A stretch of DNA of 64,000 bases from Erpobdella octoculata (GCA_963978895.1 OZ022247.1:16314312-16378311); one strand, 5' to 3'; counted from the stretch's first letter, positions 33,970-47,001 are shown. Notes: generated by a model from the sequence alone, not told the origin. Numbers and translations are program-made.

Positions 33970-36470
33970 ATGTTCAAGAACAATAGTGGCAGAAAACAAG
34001 AAAGTAGTGTATGGAAATATTTCGATTATGAGCTATCAGTTGACAAGTCAAAGTGCAAGATCGAAAACTGCGGTAGCTTTTTAAAAGGAAAAAATGCAAC
34101 GAACTTGATGAATCACTTAAAAAGCAAGCACAACGAAATAGCAAATTCTCTGATATTAAAAGAAAAGGACAATGCCCATCCCGCTCAACTCATTCAACCT
34201 ACACTGCAGGTAAATGTTTTAAATATTTTTTTAATTAAACTCCTCCGAAACGGCTGAACCGATTTTTATGAAATTTGTGTACATTTGGTAGGTCTGAGGA
34301 TAGGGGGTAGGTTATTTAGTTTTTTTTTCAGTGAGGAGTTCAATCACAAACACTACGACACGAGATTTATATATATATATATATATAGCTAGTATATACA
34401 TAGTAATACTTAATATTGGATATCAAAATCGGTTATCTAAATATTTCTGACTTCGATTAATCAGAATTTTGCACTATTCCGTGAAATCAGATTTCCGATT
34501 CAAAATCCGTTAAGTCGAAGATTCAAATAAATAATCTGACAAATGTATAGAATGACTTTTTTATCAATACCTTTTTACAGTTCTTAGTGCCGCCCAGTTC
34601 GCAACCAAGCTTGCCAAGTTTTATCCAAGGAGAGAACAAAAAAAAGCAAAAATGGGATAAAGATGCACCCCAGACCAAACTGCGAGATGAACTTTGGACA
34701 AAAATATTTATAAGCACTGGTCTGCCAACTACATTTTTAAATAACACGGATGTTCAAGAATACCATACAGTTACTGATCCGAAATATTCATTGCCAAGTG
34801 TGTGTTTAAATGTATTTTTTAATTTAAATTAATTTTTATAAATTAGATAAAAATTCTTGTGCAGGTTCATCTGGAATGATAAAACTCCTAAATGCAGCAC
34901 ACCGTGGCATGAGTTTTAGTATCCAGGAAGATCTTAATCTTGCCCGATATATTGTCATAAGCATGGACTGCTGGTCTAAAAAAAGCCTGACAGCATCATA
35001 TCTGGCTGTGTCAGCTTCATTTTACAGTCCATCCCAAAATCAACCAGTGCATGTTGTTTTGAATTTACATCAGATTGCTCATCCACATACAGGGGATATG
35101 TTGGCTGATAAACTTCTTACTACTCTAACAGCTTGGAACATCAGCAGGTCAAAAGTCTTGTTTGTTGTTACAGATAATGGATCAAACATGATCAAAGCTG
35201 TAAAAGTAGCTAACATAGAAAAGGAAAATTTCAATGAGCCAGATAGTGATTATTCAGATGATGAAGCACTTGATTCAGTGACAGAAGACAGTGTTATGGA
35301 AGACTCATCCCTAGAAGAAATTGTTCAACTGCATAGACTACCGTGTGTTGCACACACTTTACAACTGGTTGTCAAGGAACTTGAAAAGAATAACACTTAT
35401 CGAACCTTGTTATGTAAAGTAAAAGGATTGGTGAAATTTATCAAAATCTCATCAGTGGCACAAGAAAAATTAATAAATTTGTGTGGAAAAGTTGTTGTAA
35501 AGAATTGTATAACAAGGTGGAACTCAATACTGTTTGTTGTTGATAGATTGTTGACGATTCGGGCTCCCTTAGAGCAAATCTTAAAAGAATTGAGACACGA
35601 TTCTCTAACTAACACAGAATGGGAATCTGTTGCAGATTTACATAAACTCTTACAGCCTTTTGCAGAGATGACAGATAATCTGCAAACTGACACACTTTCT
35701 CTGTCATCACTCATTCCTGCTGTAGCTGAGTTAACTCTTCACCTCCAAGATACAACATTACCAAAATTGCAGGCTCAGATGTTGCTTCAGTCTCTGCGAA
35801 AAAGGTTTGCTAAATTTTTAGACGCTTCATCGCCAGAATTTGATGCCTTACCTGCAGCTGCTTGCTTACTGGATCCAAGTGTTTCAGCATGCCTTATGCG
35901 TGATGATATGTTGAAGCTTGTTGATGCTGCAAAAACATATATCAAAGAAAAGGTAAAGTATGGTTTATGATTAAAATGTAGATTAAAGTAAAAATTCTAG
36001 ATGGCCTTGGGATTTGTCTTATAGTTTATTCATTTATTTAACAGGTGTTAAATTCTACATTTATGCCAGCAAGTGTTGCATCTTCATCTTCTGATGAATT
36101 GTACCAACCTCCGTTAAAAAGATTTAAGAGGCTTGCCCAAGAAATGCAAGCTTCCAGTTCTCCGAGCAAGCAATCTAGGCACGGAAGTTCTGTTGAAGAA
36201 GAACTTAATGCCTATCTTGGTGCTTCAAAAAGATTAGCTGCTAATGAAACTGGATTAAGTTTCTGGACAGCCTCAGAGGCAGTGTATCCTCTAATAGCGG
36301 CCTTCGCTAAAGACCTTATCTCTGCACCTGCTTCAGAAGCATATGTGGAGCGCATCTTCTCGGTTTGCAGTGATATGACTGCAGGAAAAAGAAACAGGCT
36401 CTCCAAAAATCTAGAAACTCGTGTTTTTTTGAAAATGAACTCGAAGTTTTACCATTTTGTAAATAAATAA
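33970..36470 (+). CDS. hAT transposase, four exons, intact (656 residues)
   Basis: Exons 33970-34209, 34581-34797, 34865-35952 and 36045-36470 join with GT...AG introns and matching phases (0, 1, 0) into one open frame ending TAA. Domain order: BED zinc finger (residues about 12-55: WKYF, KCKIENCG, HLKSKH); the RNase-H-fold core with YIVISMDCWS (first Asp), FVVTDNGSNM (second Asp), LPCVAHTLQL (CxxH of the insertion domain) and the KNCITRWNSI motif; and the C-terminal dimerisation domain LSFWTASE...APASEAYVERIFSV. This is a cut-and-paste transposase. The first intron holds a small Helitron-like insertion. No stop or frameshift seen. The splice model is inferred from the sequence. Confidence 0.9.
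34229..34392 (+). mobile_element. Small repeat nested in the first intron of the hAT gene
   Basis: CTCCTCCGAAACGGCTGAACCGATTTTTATGAAATTTG is typical of widely dispersed non-coding repeats; the segment ends in (TA)n and CTAG followed by T, which fits a Helitron-type end. It splits at most an intron, so it does not harm the gene. (Motif lies at about 34239-34276.). Confidence 0.45.
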
Positions 36471-36661
36471 AAAAATCTAGATTTTTTTTTGGCTGTGTAT
36501 AAAATCTACAGTTAACTGTAACTTTAACTTAAAAATAAATAAGTGTAATAGTAACTGAAAAATGTTTGTGGAAAAATAACTTTAACTGAAACTGAAAAAT
36601 GTTGTAACTTTAACTGTAACTGTAACTGAAAAGTTGTAACTGAAATATCTCTGCACAGTAG

Positions 36662-37430
36662 TGGACTAATTTAAATAATTAAATTGTGTTACTTGTAACA
36701 TAACATTTGGTTTTTTACCAATGCTTTTATTAACTCGTCGTCTCTGTTTCTCTGTCTGTTTCAAATCTTGCAATCAATTTTTGAGTCACTTCCTGATGAT
36801 AGATTTTTTTTAAATTTTGCATACATGATCAAGATAGAAGACAATGCAATATTCAATTATTAATTTTACAATAAGTCAATTAATTTAGTTAATTTTAATT
36901 AATTTCGATATTTCGATATAATTAAGATATTCCGACTTTAATATAAAATAAAAGAGTAATATAAGAAAAAATTGATTGCAAAATTTGTGTTTTAATTACA
37001 TATAAGAGCATTGGTTTTAAAAATTCGTTTTTAATTTACTTGTTTAAACTTTACTTGTAAAATAACAATTTTGCATTTTATGCTTTTACTTGTAGCAATG
37101 TTTTTCTGGATAACTTTCATGAAATAAAATTATATACTTTAACTTTGAAACCAATTTAACTAAAAAACCAGTCAATAAATAATGAATTTGCATCAACAAC
37201 GTGATATTAGTGTATTGTTATATCTCAACTTTGGTTGTTCTTAGCCAAAGCATGAAATTGTTTTCTTGTTAATTTTAGTGGGATTTAACAGCGCTATTAA
37301 CTTCACGAGTTGCAGGAAAAAATCTGTTGAATGACACGTGTATGAATTGAAAAAGAGTTGATACAAATTTAGAATTCAACGGACTCCATCGAGATCTGAC
37401 AAAATGATTTTGAAAGCAATTGTAAGGCAG
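36662..37430. other. AT-rich interval, no gene recognised
   Basis: Continuation of the DNA in which the hAT inserted. No reading frame or repeat that I can name. Confidence 0.4.
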
Positions 37431-37435
37431 TGAGT

Positions 37436-37496
37436 GGGAATCGAACCGTGATGCTCTCACATTCAAGGCTAACACTCTACCAACTCAGCTAACCCA
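37436..37496 (-). repeat. tRNA-like sequence, probably a SINE head
   Basis: On the minus strand TTAGCTGAGTTGGTAGAG (A-box region) and GGTTCGATTCC (B-box) are correctly spaced with a possible anticodon loop between. The D and anticodon stems pair poorly and the acceptor ends do not match, so a working tRNA is unlikely. Confidence 0.5.
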
Positions 37497-37659
37497 GAAC
37501 TTGGATGTACTTAGCAATTGGATCTAGTTATGACTGTATGTACTGAAAAATTTTAAGATAATTTATTTGAGAATATTTTTCCTAAACTTTTCTTAAAAAA
37601 TTATATTTTTAATTGAACAACATTGAAAGTAAACTTCTAATAAATATCAAAAATCCTGT

Positions 37660-38460
37660 CAATGTTTTCAGCCAATCACAGCGCAAGAAAAAGCGTAAAC
37701 ATGAATAATTATCGGGTCCGTCCTGTTCTCATACAGGGATTGTAAATACGCTTCCCGGTCGCTTTCCCGTTCCCGCTTGCTCTCCCGTTCTCGCTTATGC
37801 TTGCTCTCCCATTCCCGTTCTTGCACGCGCTTATTTTCTCTTTTTCATTCTTTCCTAACTTCTTTTAGCCCATAAAACATAAAATAGATTTGCTAAAACT
37901 GGATAAATCTTGCTTGAAGCCTTCAAACGTTGTTACATAACCTAAATTTGAATTTTATTACGCAATTACCAATTTTGAATTTTATTACACAATTACCGAT
38001 TTTGAATTTTATTACTCACCCCCGAAGCGTTTCATACAATTCAAAAAACTCGTCACCTTAGCAACCGAAACTATTTAACTATTAAAATCAAATAACCAAG
38101 ATTCAGTAAACAACGTATTCGATTGAATTTTAGTTGTAAATATGTTGCCTGGGGTTTTTAGAGATTTTTCTAGTGTTTGTCTCTCCTGCTCAGGTTTCCT
38201 TCCCCGCTCCCGTTTGCTTTCCCGTTTCCAGCCGCTTTCGGTCGTTTTTCCGCACCCGTTTGCTCTCCCGTTCCCGGTCGCTTTCCCGTTCCCGCTCACG
38301 CTTAATATCCCGTTCTCGCTCATGGTTGCTCTCCCATTCCCGTTCTCGCTCATTTTCCCTTTTTCATTCTTTCCCAACTTCTTTTAGCCACATAAAACGT
38401 AAAATAGATTGGCTAAAACTGGCTAAATCTTGCTTGAAGCTTTCAAACGTTGTTAAGTAA
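37660..38460 (-). mobile_element. Two Helitron-family fragments with GCTTTCCCGTTCCC arrays
   Basis: Each fragment has a CGGGAAAGCGA-type array (37749-37830, 38200-38360) followed by the same text (TTTAGCC, CATAAAACRTAAAATAGATT). The second carries TTGCCTGGGGTTTTTAGAG, the complement of the Helitron 3' hairpin, cut before its terminus. Open frames in the arrays (Arg/Ser or Phe-rich) are artefacts of the repeats. Confidence 0.6.
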
Positions 38461-39356
<896 letters not shown>

Positions 39357-39430
39357 TTATTATAATTCTAACTAAACAAACCTTTGAGATATCTCAGTTT
39401 TGATGATTGTTCACAAGGCAAAAAAGACCA

Positions 39431-40857
39431 TCAGCTTTCAAGAACAATTCTCAACTCCTGACAATGAATTTCAGAATTTCGGTCAACTTTTGTTTGGAAA
39501 GAAGTTATATCAAATAGAGCTGAATTGGTTTTAGATGGAAAATCATTTATCGTCATTTCATTATCATCATAAACCACAATTACATCAAAGCCCCCTGACA
39601 TGAGCTTCTTACGGACAGATGAGCAAGTGATGACATTTTCAAAAGGAATAGTTGATGGATAAGGCTTTTTTAATGTTTTCATATTTGCAACTACATCTGA
39701 AGTAACAGCAAAGTTTGTTGGCATTTTTCTCTTAAACCTCCTTTGAAGTAGACTGGGAAAGTTAACATTATGAGCACTTATAATGTGACCAGTATTAAAT
39801 GCTATGAAAGACTTGCAGTCTATGATCAATGCATCCATAAACTTGTCAACCATCCCATCTGGACTTGTTGATGTTACTGCTTTGATTTCAACTGGATCAT
39901 TTCTAATAACAGATGCTGATAAAGAACATGATATCAAAGAAGTAGCAGAACTGATAGGTGGCATATCAGGCGTATTGAGAGAGAAGGTAGATGAAAAAGC
40001 AGAACATGATGCATTGACAGGAAGAAACAAATGATCAGCAGTTTTTTTAAAGTTTGTTTTGTCACCATTAATTGCATTAGAATTATTTTCGCAAGTAATT
40101 TCTGCAGGAACAAATTCTTCTAACTCTACACAATTAAAATTTTTTGGATTAATTGCATGATTTTCTACACAACATTCTAGGTCTTTAGAGCGATTTCTGC
40201 ACTGGTTATCAACATTTTTTGAAACTTCTGTTGCTGGGCTTATACCCTCAAAATTAAAGAAGTCATTTGTATTTTTTGAACAAGAAATAAATTCTTTTGC
40301 CGTAGCTGAAAATGGAGGTTCAAGGACATTTGGGATGCTAATAACATTAAAATCAAATGTTTTATCTTGATGAGCTAGCAGCTTGATTCTTTTTCTGGGT
40401 ATTTTGTCTTCTAATGCCTCAAAATGACTCCTGGGGTAATTTGATAAATCATCATTTTTATAGTTCAATGTACCCATTTTTCTCCAATCTTGAGCAGATG
40501 TACCCAGTGCATTTGTGGTTCCCGACTCAAAATTGAAAGAGTATGAACGAGTGTTTGATCAGATGAGCAGGAACCAAATTTTGAATTAGAAATATTTTCA
40601 TTAAAATTGACATTCCTGCCAATGCAACTTCTTTTTTGCAACTTAACCAAACTTAAAATTCTTCCAAGTGTTAAAACATCGATGGAGGGTATAGATGCCA
40701 AATCACAAAATTGTGACTTTTTGCTTTTTGTATCTCTTTCAGAGCCCTGATTGAAATTAATAGTTTCTTTTTCAAAAGCTGTTGGAAATTGTGGCCACAT
40801 TATTTGTTGCTAATTGTCCTAGTAAAATTTGCTGTCTTACAATATTCAGCTCTGTGA
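39431..40857 (-). CDS. MAP kinase phosphatase-like gene, N-terminal (rhodanese) part
   Basis: After an acceptor-like TTTTCACAG (exon start near 40857) an ATG at 40800, with an in-frame stop just upstream, opens a frame to 40480, where a one-base shift at an A5 run moves to the frame 40477-39431. The distal part has FMDALIIDCKSFIAFNTGHI, SAHNVNFPSLLQRRFKRK and MSGGFDVIVVYDD, then LRIVLES. This is the rhodanese-like, MAP-kinase-binding domain of dual-specificity phosphatases, with the basic QRRFKRK docking motif. In MKPs it precedes the HCxxGxxRS phosphatase domain, which is not in this window. About 200 residues of Ser/Asn-rich sequence precede it. The stop at 39431 and the nearby Helitron leave open whether the gene is spliced onward or broken. 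The best host-gene candidate here. Confidence 0.6.
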
Positions 40858-41019
40858 AAAGTAAAAAAAAATCAGTTAAACTAAAATTAAATTATGTCTG
40901 ATTAAATGACTTTATCCTATTAAAATGCCATATATTTGTTATTCAGCAAAAATCAGCCAAAAACAAGAGGTACTCTTGCAAGGAGTCCCTGACCTTCTCA
41001 TGAGCTCAGCCAAATAAAC

Positions 41020-41020
<1 letters not shown>
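40858..41020. other. Probable intron of the phosphatase-like gene
   Basis: On the minus strand this lies immediately upstream of the acceptor near 40857. No other feature; (TA)n starts at 41021 and runs to 41103. Confidence 0.4.
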
Positions 41021-41103
<83 letters not shown>

Positions 41104-41104
<1 letters not shown>

Positions 41105-41923
41105 TAGCAGTGCCCGTAGCGCTTCGCTCGCATGAAATTAGAGAATTTGAACCATGCATACAATCCTGCTTATGTTTTCAACTTTTGCTAATCTTTTCTC
41201 TGGGTGAGCTTGATTGTACTTGTTGACCCAGCAACTTAACTCATTGACGTCACCGCTTTCTTTCTCCAACAAATATTCAGCCATTCCCGACGGACACTTT
41301 CCAACGAACTGCTCTTTTAAAAACAAAAACAATAAGTTTCTTGTTCCCGCGAGATCCACCCAGCGCCTGAGGTAACTATCTAGTCGCACTAGATACTGTT
41401 CCCAAGTCTCTTCTGGTTCAAGCTTTGACTCTCGAAACTTTATGCGGTAGTCTTCTGCCGACTTCCCAAAATGACGAAGGAGTGCCTCTTTTACCGACCC
41501 GTAATCCTGCATCTGACTATCCCTGAGTTGGCCAAACACTTCCAATATCTTCGCACTTAGCAGAGAACCCAGAAGCATTCCCCAACCCTTTTTTGGATGA
41601 TCATTTGCCGTGGCCAATGCCTCAAAACGGAGCAGAAACGCGTCCACGTCGTCACCTTCCGAGAACTTTGGATAAGGAATCTTTGATCCATCCATTGACC
41701 CCTTGCTCTCTTTTGGTTTTTGAGATTCAATTTCCAACTTTTTAAGTTCTAACTCATGCTGCCTCTGTCTCTCCCGCTCTTCATGTTCACGTTCACGTTC
41801 CCGCTCTTCCCGTTCTTGTTTTTTTTCTTCACGTTCTTCTAATCTCCTAACTCTTTCTTCATCCTTTAACTCTTTGACGTAATTCCTTAAATCTTCTCCG
41901 GAATAGCCTAGAGCCTGTCCCAT
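41104..41923 (-). pseudogene. Ty3/gypsy gag fragment (SCAN-like capsid)
   Basis: ATG at 41923 opens 261 codons: MGQALGYSGEDLRNYVKE, a long Glu/Arg coiled coil, then DVDAFLLRFEALATANDHPK, LRHFGKSAEDYRIKFRESKL, EETWEQYLVRLDSYLRRWVDLAGT and FVGKCPSGMAEYLLEKE. This is a retroviral-type capsid domain of the kind found in Gmr1-like Ty3/gypsy elements, related to vertebrate SCAN domains. The frame then leaves the domain and stops at 41138. On the minus strand the last bases (GAGCGAAGCGCTACGGGCAC) end CTAG followed by T at (TA)n, which looks like a Helitron 3' end, so the gag fragment may have been captured or cut by a Helitron. No zinc knuckle or pol follows. Confidence 0.72.
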
Positions 41924-42299
41924 CGCAATGAATTTCTCGTCAGACGTCTTTCAGAAAAGAAAAAAAATTCGGTCACTTGTGAACAAATAACTTCAGAAAT
42001 TATATTTATGGATGAAAATGCGTAAATACGTCGAGGTCACCAATGTAAACGTAGAGGAATATGCTTTCTAGCGATTCATAACGTTAAAGTCGAAGTTATT
42101 TATAACACAATATTTTTCGAATTTATTTTAACTTTATTATTCTTCGTTGAATATAATCTTTTACTTGACTCAAAACTGAATTATCTCACTTTGTAGAATT
42201 TCGCACGTTTCTAACAAATCTTTTGATAATTAAAATTTCTCTCCCCAAAAACATCTTACTTCTTTAATGAAGACCCCTAATAGAGAAAAGACAAATAAC

Positions 42300-42302
<3 letters not shown>
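41924..42302. other. Flank upstream of gag, possible LTR or leader
   Basis: On the minus strand this is the 5' side of the gag ATG. No LTR match found elsewhere in the window. Confidence 0.3.
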
Positions 42303-42337
<35 letters not shown>

Positions 42338-42478
42338 ATATATATAAATATATATATATACATATACATATATATATATACATATATATACACATATATA
42401 TACCCATACATTCATACATATATCTATATATATATTCAGACAAATAACAATTATATATATACATATATATATATATAC

Positions 42479-42552
<74 letters not shown>

Positions 42553-42590
42553 GCCCATACATTCACATATATATATATATCAATGATAAA
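42303..42590. repeat. Compound (TA)n/(CATA)n tract
   Basis: Two similar blocks (42303-42450 and 42451-42580), each TA repeat with CATACATA interruptions and the flank GACAAATAACAATTATATA, so the tract was partly duplicated. Confidence 0.85.
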
Positions 42591-42753
42591 AAAAATTATA
42601 CGCACACACAATGTCACAAGAGCACAAATATACATATATACATATAAATGACTATTGTTTAAACATATCCAATCATTATAAAATGCACACATAATAATAA
42701 AATAAATAAATATCATGAAAATACGTAAGATGAACCATCCTCATCTTACAGTA

Positions 42754-42871
42754 TGCACACGTGGAGCGCAGCCATGTTGACATTGACCGGGGCACGAGCT
42801 AAAGTATGGCTGAATTGAGTTCTTTAGTATTTTAATAAACTATGTTTTTAGCGTCTTAATAAAACGTTACA
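42754..42871 (+). repeat. 5' LTR (118 bp)
   Basis: Matches 48941-49058. Contains the E-box-like CACGTG and AATAAA words. It is short for a gypsy LTR; the shared segment may be the 3' part of a longer LTR, but both copies start at the same base. Confidence 0.8.
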
Positions 42872-42943
42872 TTGTGTCAGAAGTTCTTAAAAAGTGAACT
42901 AACGTTTCGAAAAAAAAGTGAACTTGCTTTTCGAGAAGAAAAG

Positions 42944-43783
42944 ATGGCCGCGACACAAATTCCTTTGCCTGTCGCACTAACGACTGTTGGGAATATTGCC
43001 AGCAATTGGAAACGTTTTAAAGCTCAATGGATGAATTATGAAATTGCGACAGATCTCAATAGAGAACCGAAAGCGAAAAGAACGGCGATATTCTTAGCAT
43101 GCCTAAGCAATGATGCGTACAACGTCTACAAATCTCTTGATATGTCCGACGACGAAAGAGAAGACATCTATCAGGTTATTTTATCATTTGAACAATATTG
43201 TGTTGGTGAAGTCAATGTTACGTATGAACGCTACATATTGAACAAAAGAGTTCAAGAAGAAAATGAAAGTATTGATGCATATCTTACAGTTTTGCAAAGC
43301 CTTATCAAAACATGTGAGTATGGAATGTTGGAAGATTCCATTCTGAGGGACAAACTAGTTATTGGCATACCAGATGACGCGACCAGAAAGAAGATGCTGC
43401 AAATACGCCAGTTGACTTTAACAGCAGCTATTGATATCTGTCGGGCCAGCGAAATTGCCTGAAGGCAGATGCGAGATTTCACTGCTTCAGAAGACATTCG
43501 AAAACTGACAGCAAGCACGAAGGATCATAGAGTGACGTTAACAAACCGACAAGAAAATTATAATAGTTGTAAATTCCAAACATCAAGAAAAGTGGAGAAA
43601 TGTAGATATTGTGGGCGTTTTCATGAATTGAGGAAAGAAATCTTTCCGGCATTCGGAAAGAAATGTAACATCTGCGAAAAAATGAATCACTTCTCCAGTG
43701 TTTGTCGATCACAGTCGGAACGTGACTGCAATTGTCTTAAAAGTGAATTAGATGACGTCCTAATTTTTAATAAAAAGCATTAA
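42944..43783 (+). pseudogene. Gypsy gag with CCHC knuckle
   Basis: Starts MAATQIPLPVALTTVGNIAS 72 bp after the LTR. The capsid-like part includes NWKRFKAQWMNYEIATDL, AYNVYKSLDMSDD, ERYILNKRVQEENESIDAYL and LRDKLVIGIPDDATRKKML. An in-frame TGA at 43460-43462 interrupts it, then it resumes with a Cys-rich end: CRYCGRFHE and the knuckle CNICEKMNHFSSVC (CX2CX4HX4C). Gag packages the element RNA. Pol follows in another frame. Confidence 0.85.
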
Positions 43784-43821
43784 ACTTCCCAAAAAAGCTA
43801 TTTGCAAATCTTCAGCTGGGA

Positions 43822-45690
43822 AAGCAGCACATCCGATTTCTTTTGGACTCTGGAGCCACAGTAAATCTTCTTCCACACGACACTTTGTGCAAAGCCTTAG
43901 ACAAATTCAAACTACGCAGACCGGAGACGAATCTTCGTATGTTCGACAACACAGAACTAAAAACACTCGGAATGATTAATGTAGAAGTCAAAAATCCTAA
44001 GACGAGCAAAAGTTACTTAATCGATTTGTACGTTACCGAAAATCATAAACAACCAATATTGGGTTCTCAGGCTTGTCAGCAACTACATCTCATCACAGTC
44101 AACCGAGAAAATATATTGACTCTTTGCTGTACACAAACTCCAATAACAATAGAGCAAGTCTTAAAACAATACAGTGATTTGTTCTCTGGCATAGGAAAAC
44201 TAGAGGGTACTCTGCATTTCGAGATTGACTTATCTATTCCTCCAGTTAGGATGCCGCTTCAAAGACTTCCAATTGCCATAAAAGATAAAGTAAGACTGGA
44301 ACTCGAACAGATGGTAAAAAACGGCATAATTGTTATGGAACAGGAGCCATCGGCATGGATTTCGGCATTGCTAGTGGTAGCGAAATCCAATGGTAAGATT
44401 CGTATTTGTATTGACCCTAAACCATTGAACAAAGCATTGAAACGAAATCACTACCCCTTACCAACTATTGATGATATTCTACCCGACTTGAAAAATGCAA
44501 GAGTGTTTTCAACAGTAGATGCCAAGGATGCTTTCTGGTATGTTGAGTTGGATGAAGCAAGCAGCAAACTAACTACGTTTCAGACACCATTTGGAAAGTT
44601 TTGCTGGCTCCGGCTTCCATTTGGAATTTCCATAGCACCAGAGGAATTTCAGAGAAGAATTCACAGTGCTTTAGCAGGTTTAGAGAGAGTTGCGTGCATC
44701 GCCGATGATATTCTTGTTTACGGTTCTGGAAAGAATATCTTAGAAGCCACTATTGATCATGACAAGAAAATGATTGCTCTACTCAACAGATGTCGTTTTG
44801 CAGGCGAAGAAAAAAAAATGAAATTGCGAAGGAAATCAATTGAGTTCATGGGCCATCGTCTTACTGAGAAAGGTTTGGAGAAACTGGAGGCAATTGGAGT
44901 TCAGAGACTATTGGGTATGGAAACCTACCTTGCTAAGTTTGTTCCTAGTTTTTCTGAAGTTACTGCACCGCTAAGAGAGCTATTGAACAAAGAATCTGAA
45001 TTTTATTGGGACCCGGACGTGCATGGTAGGGCACTGGAAACCTTGAAGTTGCTTCTTCGAACTGCCCCCGTGTTGCAGTATTTTGATCCAAAACAACCTA
45101 CCACTGTGCAATGCAATTCATCACAATCTGGCCTTGGGGCATGTTTGCTCCAGAACGGATCTCCGGTAGCATATGCCTCGGGCTTTAACGCAGACTGAGC
45201 TAAACTACGCTCAGATAGAAAAGGAAAACCTTTAAATACTTTTTGCAATGGAAAAGTTCCATACTTATGTTTATGGACGTCATGTTGTGGTTCAGACAGA
45301 TCACAAGCCACTAATTTCTATCTTCAAAAAGGCTCTAACCAGTGCCCCACGACGACTACAACGAATGTTACTGAGACTGCAAAACTACACATTTGATTTA
45401 GTTTTTAAACCGGGTACTCAAGTTGTCGTCGCAGATACTCTTAGCCGAGCATACCCGTCCAGAAATATGAAACAATCTCAATCCGAACACTTTTCAGAAG
45501 ATGTGGCTTCAGTGAATGAAGATGGCGATGATGGCACTGTTGCAGTACTTATAGCATCAGACAAAGTTAAAGAGATAGTAAAGTCAGCAGCAAAGTATGA
45601 TAACTCTTTTGCTGCACTGGTTCATCAGATTCATGTTGGCTGGCCAGAAAAATCTTTGATCTACCAAATGATCCTTTTTGCGATGAAATG
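43822..45690 (+). pseudogene. Gypsy protease, reverse transcriptase and RNase H, inactive
   Basis: Protease: IRFLLDSGATVNLLP (active-site DSGA). RT: VRMPLQRLP, VVAKSNGKIRICIDP, FSTVDAKDAFWYVELDE, CWLRLPFGISIAPEEFQ and the catalytic IADD of ACIADDILVYG, FMGHRLTEKGL. About 15-30 codons are missing at EKLEAI|GVQRLLGM. RNase H: the expected first Asp is Asn (VQCNSSQSGLGACLLQ); after a frameshift near 45195 come TELNYAQIEKEN and VVVQTDHKPL, RRLQRMLLRLQNY, VADTLSRAY. Frameshifts and the Asn change mean loss of function. Lineage cannot be named with confidence beyond Ty3/gypsy. Confidence 0.9.
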
Positions 45691-46945
45691 GTAATCGAGA
45701 ACGATTTAATTTTCAAGGGATCTTGTTTTTTTGTACCACCAAGCGCTCGACAACTAATAATTGAACGAGCTCATTCAAGCCACATTGGCATTAATCAGAA
45801 GAGCTAAAAAATCAGTGTTTTGGCCGGGACTAACAAAGCACATCACTGATTACGTTAGTCAATGTGCAGTTTGTGCCAAGTTACAAGCGGAAACACAAAG
45901 AGAACCTTTATTACCACATCCAACGCCATCCCGACCATGGCAAAAGGTAGGTGTCGATTTATTTGAATTTCAAGGAAGAAGTTATCTTATCTGCACAGAC
46001 TACTTTAGTAACTTCTTTGAAATTGATCGGTTGAATGACAAAAAGTCGGCAGAAATTATTTACAGAGTCAAACATCATTTTGCACAATATGGACTGCCGG
46101 AAGTCGTTTTTTCAGACAACGGACCACCGTTCAACTCAGAAGAATTCAGACTTTTTGCTGAAAGGTATAAGTTTCAACATCTCACCTCTTCACCTAGATA
46201 CCCGCAATCAAATGGTAAGGTTAAAAACTCAATTAAAACGATAAAAAGATTAATGGCTAAAGCATTAGAGGCGAAAACAGATCCTTTCCTTGCCATACTT
46301 GATTGGAGAAGCACACCTTCTGAAAATCTGAAAGAATCCCCCGCCCAAATGATACATGGTCGACGAGGAAGAACGCTACTGCCCACAAATGATTTGCTAC
46401 AATGGGCTTCTCCTTCAGCGAGTTTGGATGTACCAAAAAAAATTGAAGAGGCAAAAAACAAACAAGCATTCTATTACAACAGGCATACAAGAATAAAGAA
46501 GCCGATTCTCAAAGATCAAACAGTCCGAGTAAATCTGAATGACAACAGTCCCCGGACCAAAGCGGAGGTTACAAAGGTGTTGCCTTTTCGTTCCTACAAA
46601 TTGCAAACTTACGATGGATCGAACTACAGACATAATGCCAAACATGTCAGGCTTTCGAGTGAGCCTCCAGTTGTGTTTGAAGACAGAAATCCAGATTGTC
46701 ATACATCAACCAGCCTTCCTCGTAATGCCAAGCATGTTAGGCTTTCGAATGAGCCTCCAGTTATTTTTGAAGACATACATGCAGATGGTCATACATCAAC
46801 CAGTCTTCCTCTTTATCATCAACAAGAAACTTCCAACAGAGAGATCCCACCAGGAGGTACAGTGGAAAGCCATCCTGAACAGCCCATCACAACGAGATAT
46901 GGGCGAATCATCAAGAAGCCGCTTCGATATGTGAACAAGGACTAA
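45691..46945 (+). pseudogene. Gypsy integrase with catalytic Glu replaced by Lys
   Basis: Frame fragments DEMVIENDLIFKG and IERAHSSHIGI (N-terminal zinc region, shifted), then VFWPGLTKHITDYVSQCAVC (CxxC), VGVDLFEFQGR (first Asp), EVVFSDNGPPF (second Asp) and SPRYPQSNGKVKNSIKTIKR, where the third catalytic residue, Glu in this family (NGKVEN type), is Lys. The C-terminus has a tandem duplication of about 31 residues (RNAKHVRLSNEPPVIFED at 46630-46722 and 46723-46815) and ends RYGRIIKKPLRYVNKD. Integrases insert the cDNA; this one cannot. Confidence 0.88.
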
Positions 46946-47001
46946 CTCGTTTTGTTTTATTGTATTTAATTTTTTTTGACAAGGGAAATTTGACTTATCT
47001 C

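Larger units (their letters stand above)
33617..36653 (+). mobile_element. Full-length, apparently intact hAT transposon
   Basis: The ends CAGTGATATTCCAGTTA / (complement) CAGAGATATTTCAGTTA are 17-bp inverted repeats with two mismatches, flanked by a perfect 8-bp duplication CACAGTAG (33609-33616, 36654-36661). Subterminal arrays of AACTGTAACTG-like units lie inside both ends (33632-33760, 36500-36640). The body carries a four-exon transposase gene without lesions, so the element may be autonomous. Confidence 0.93.
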
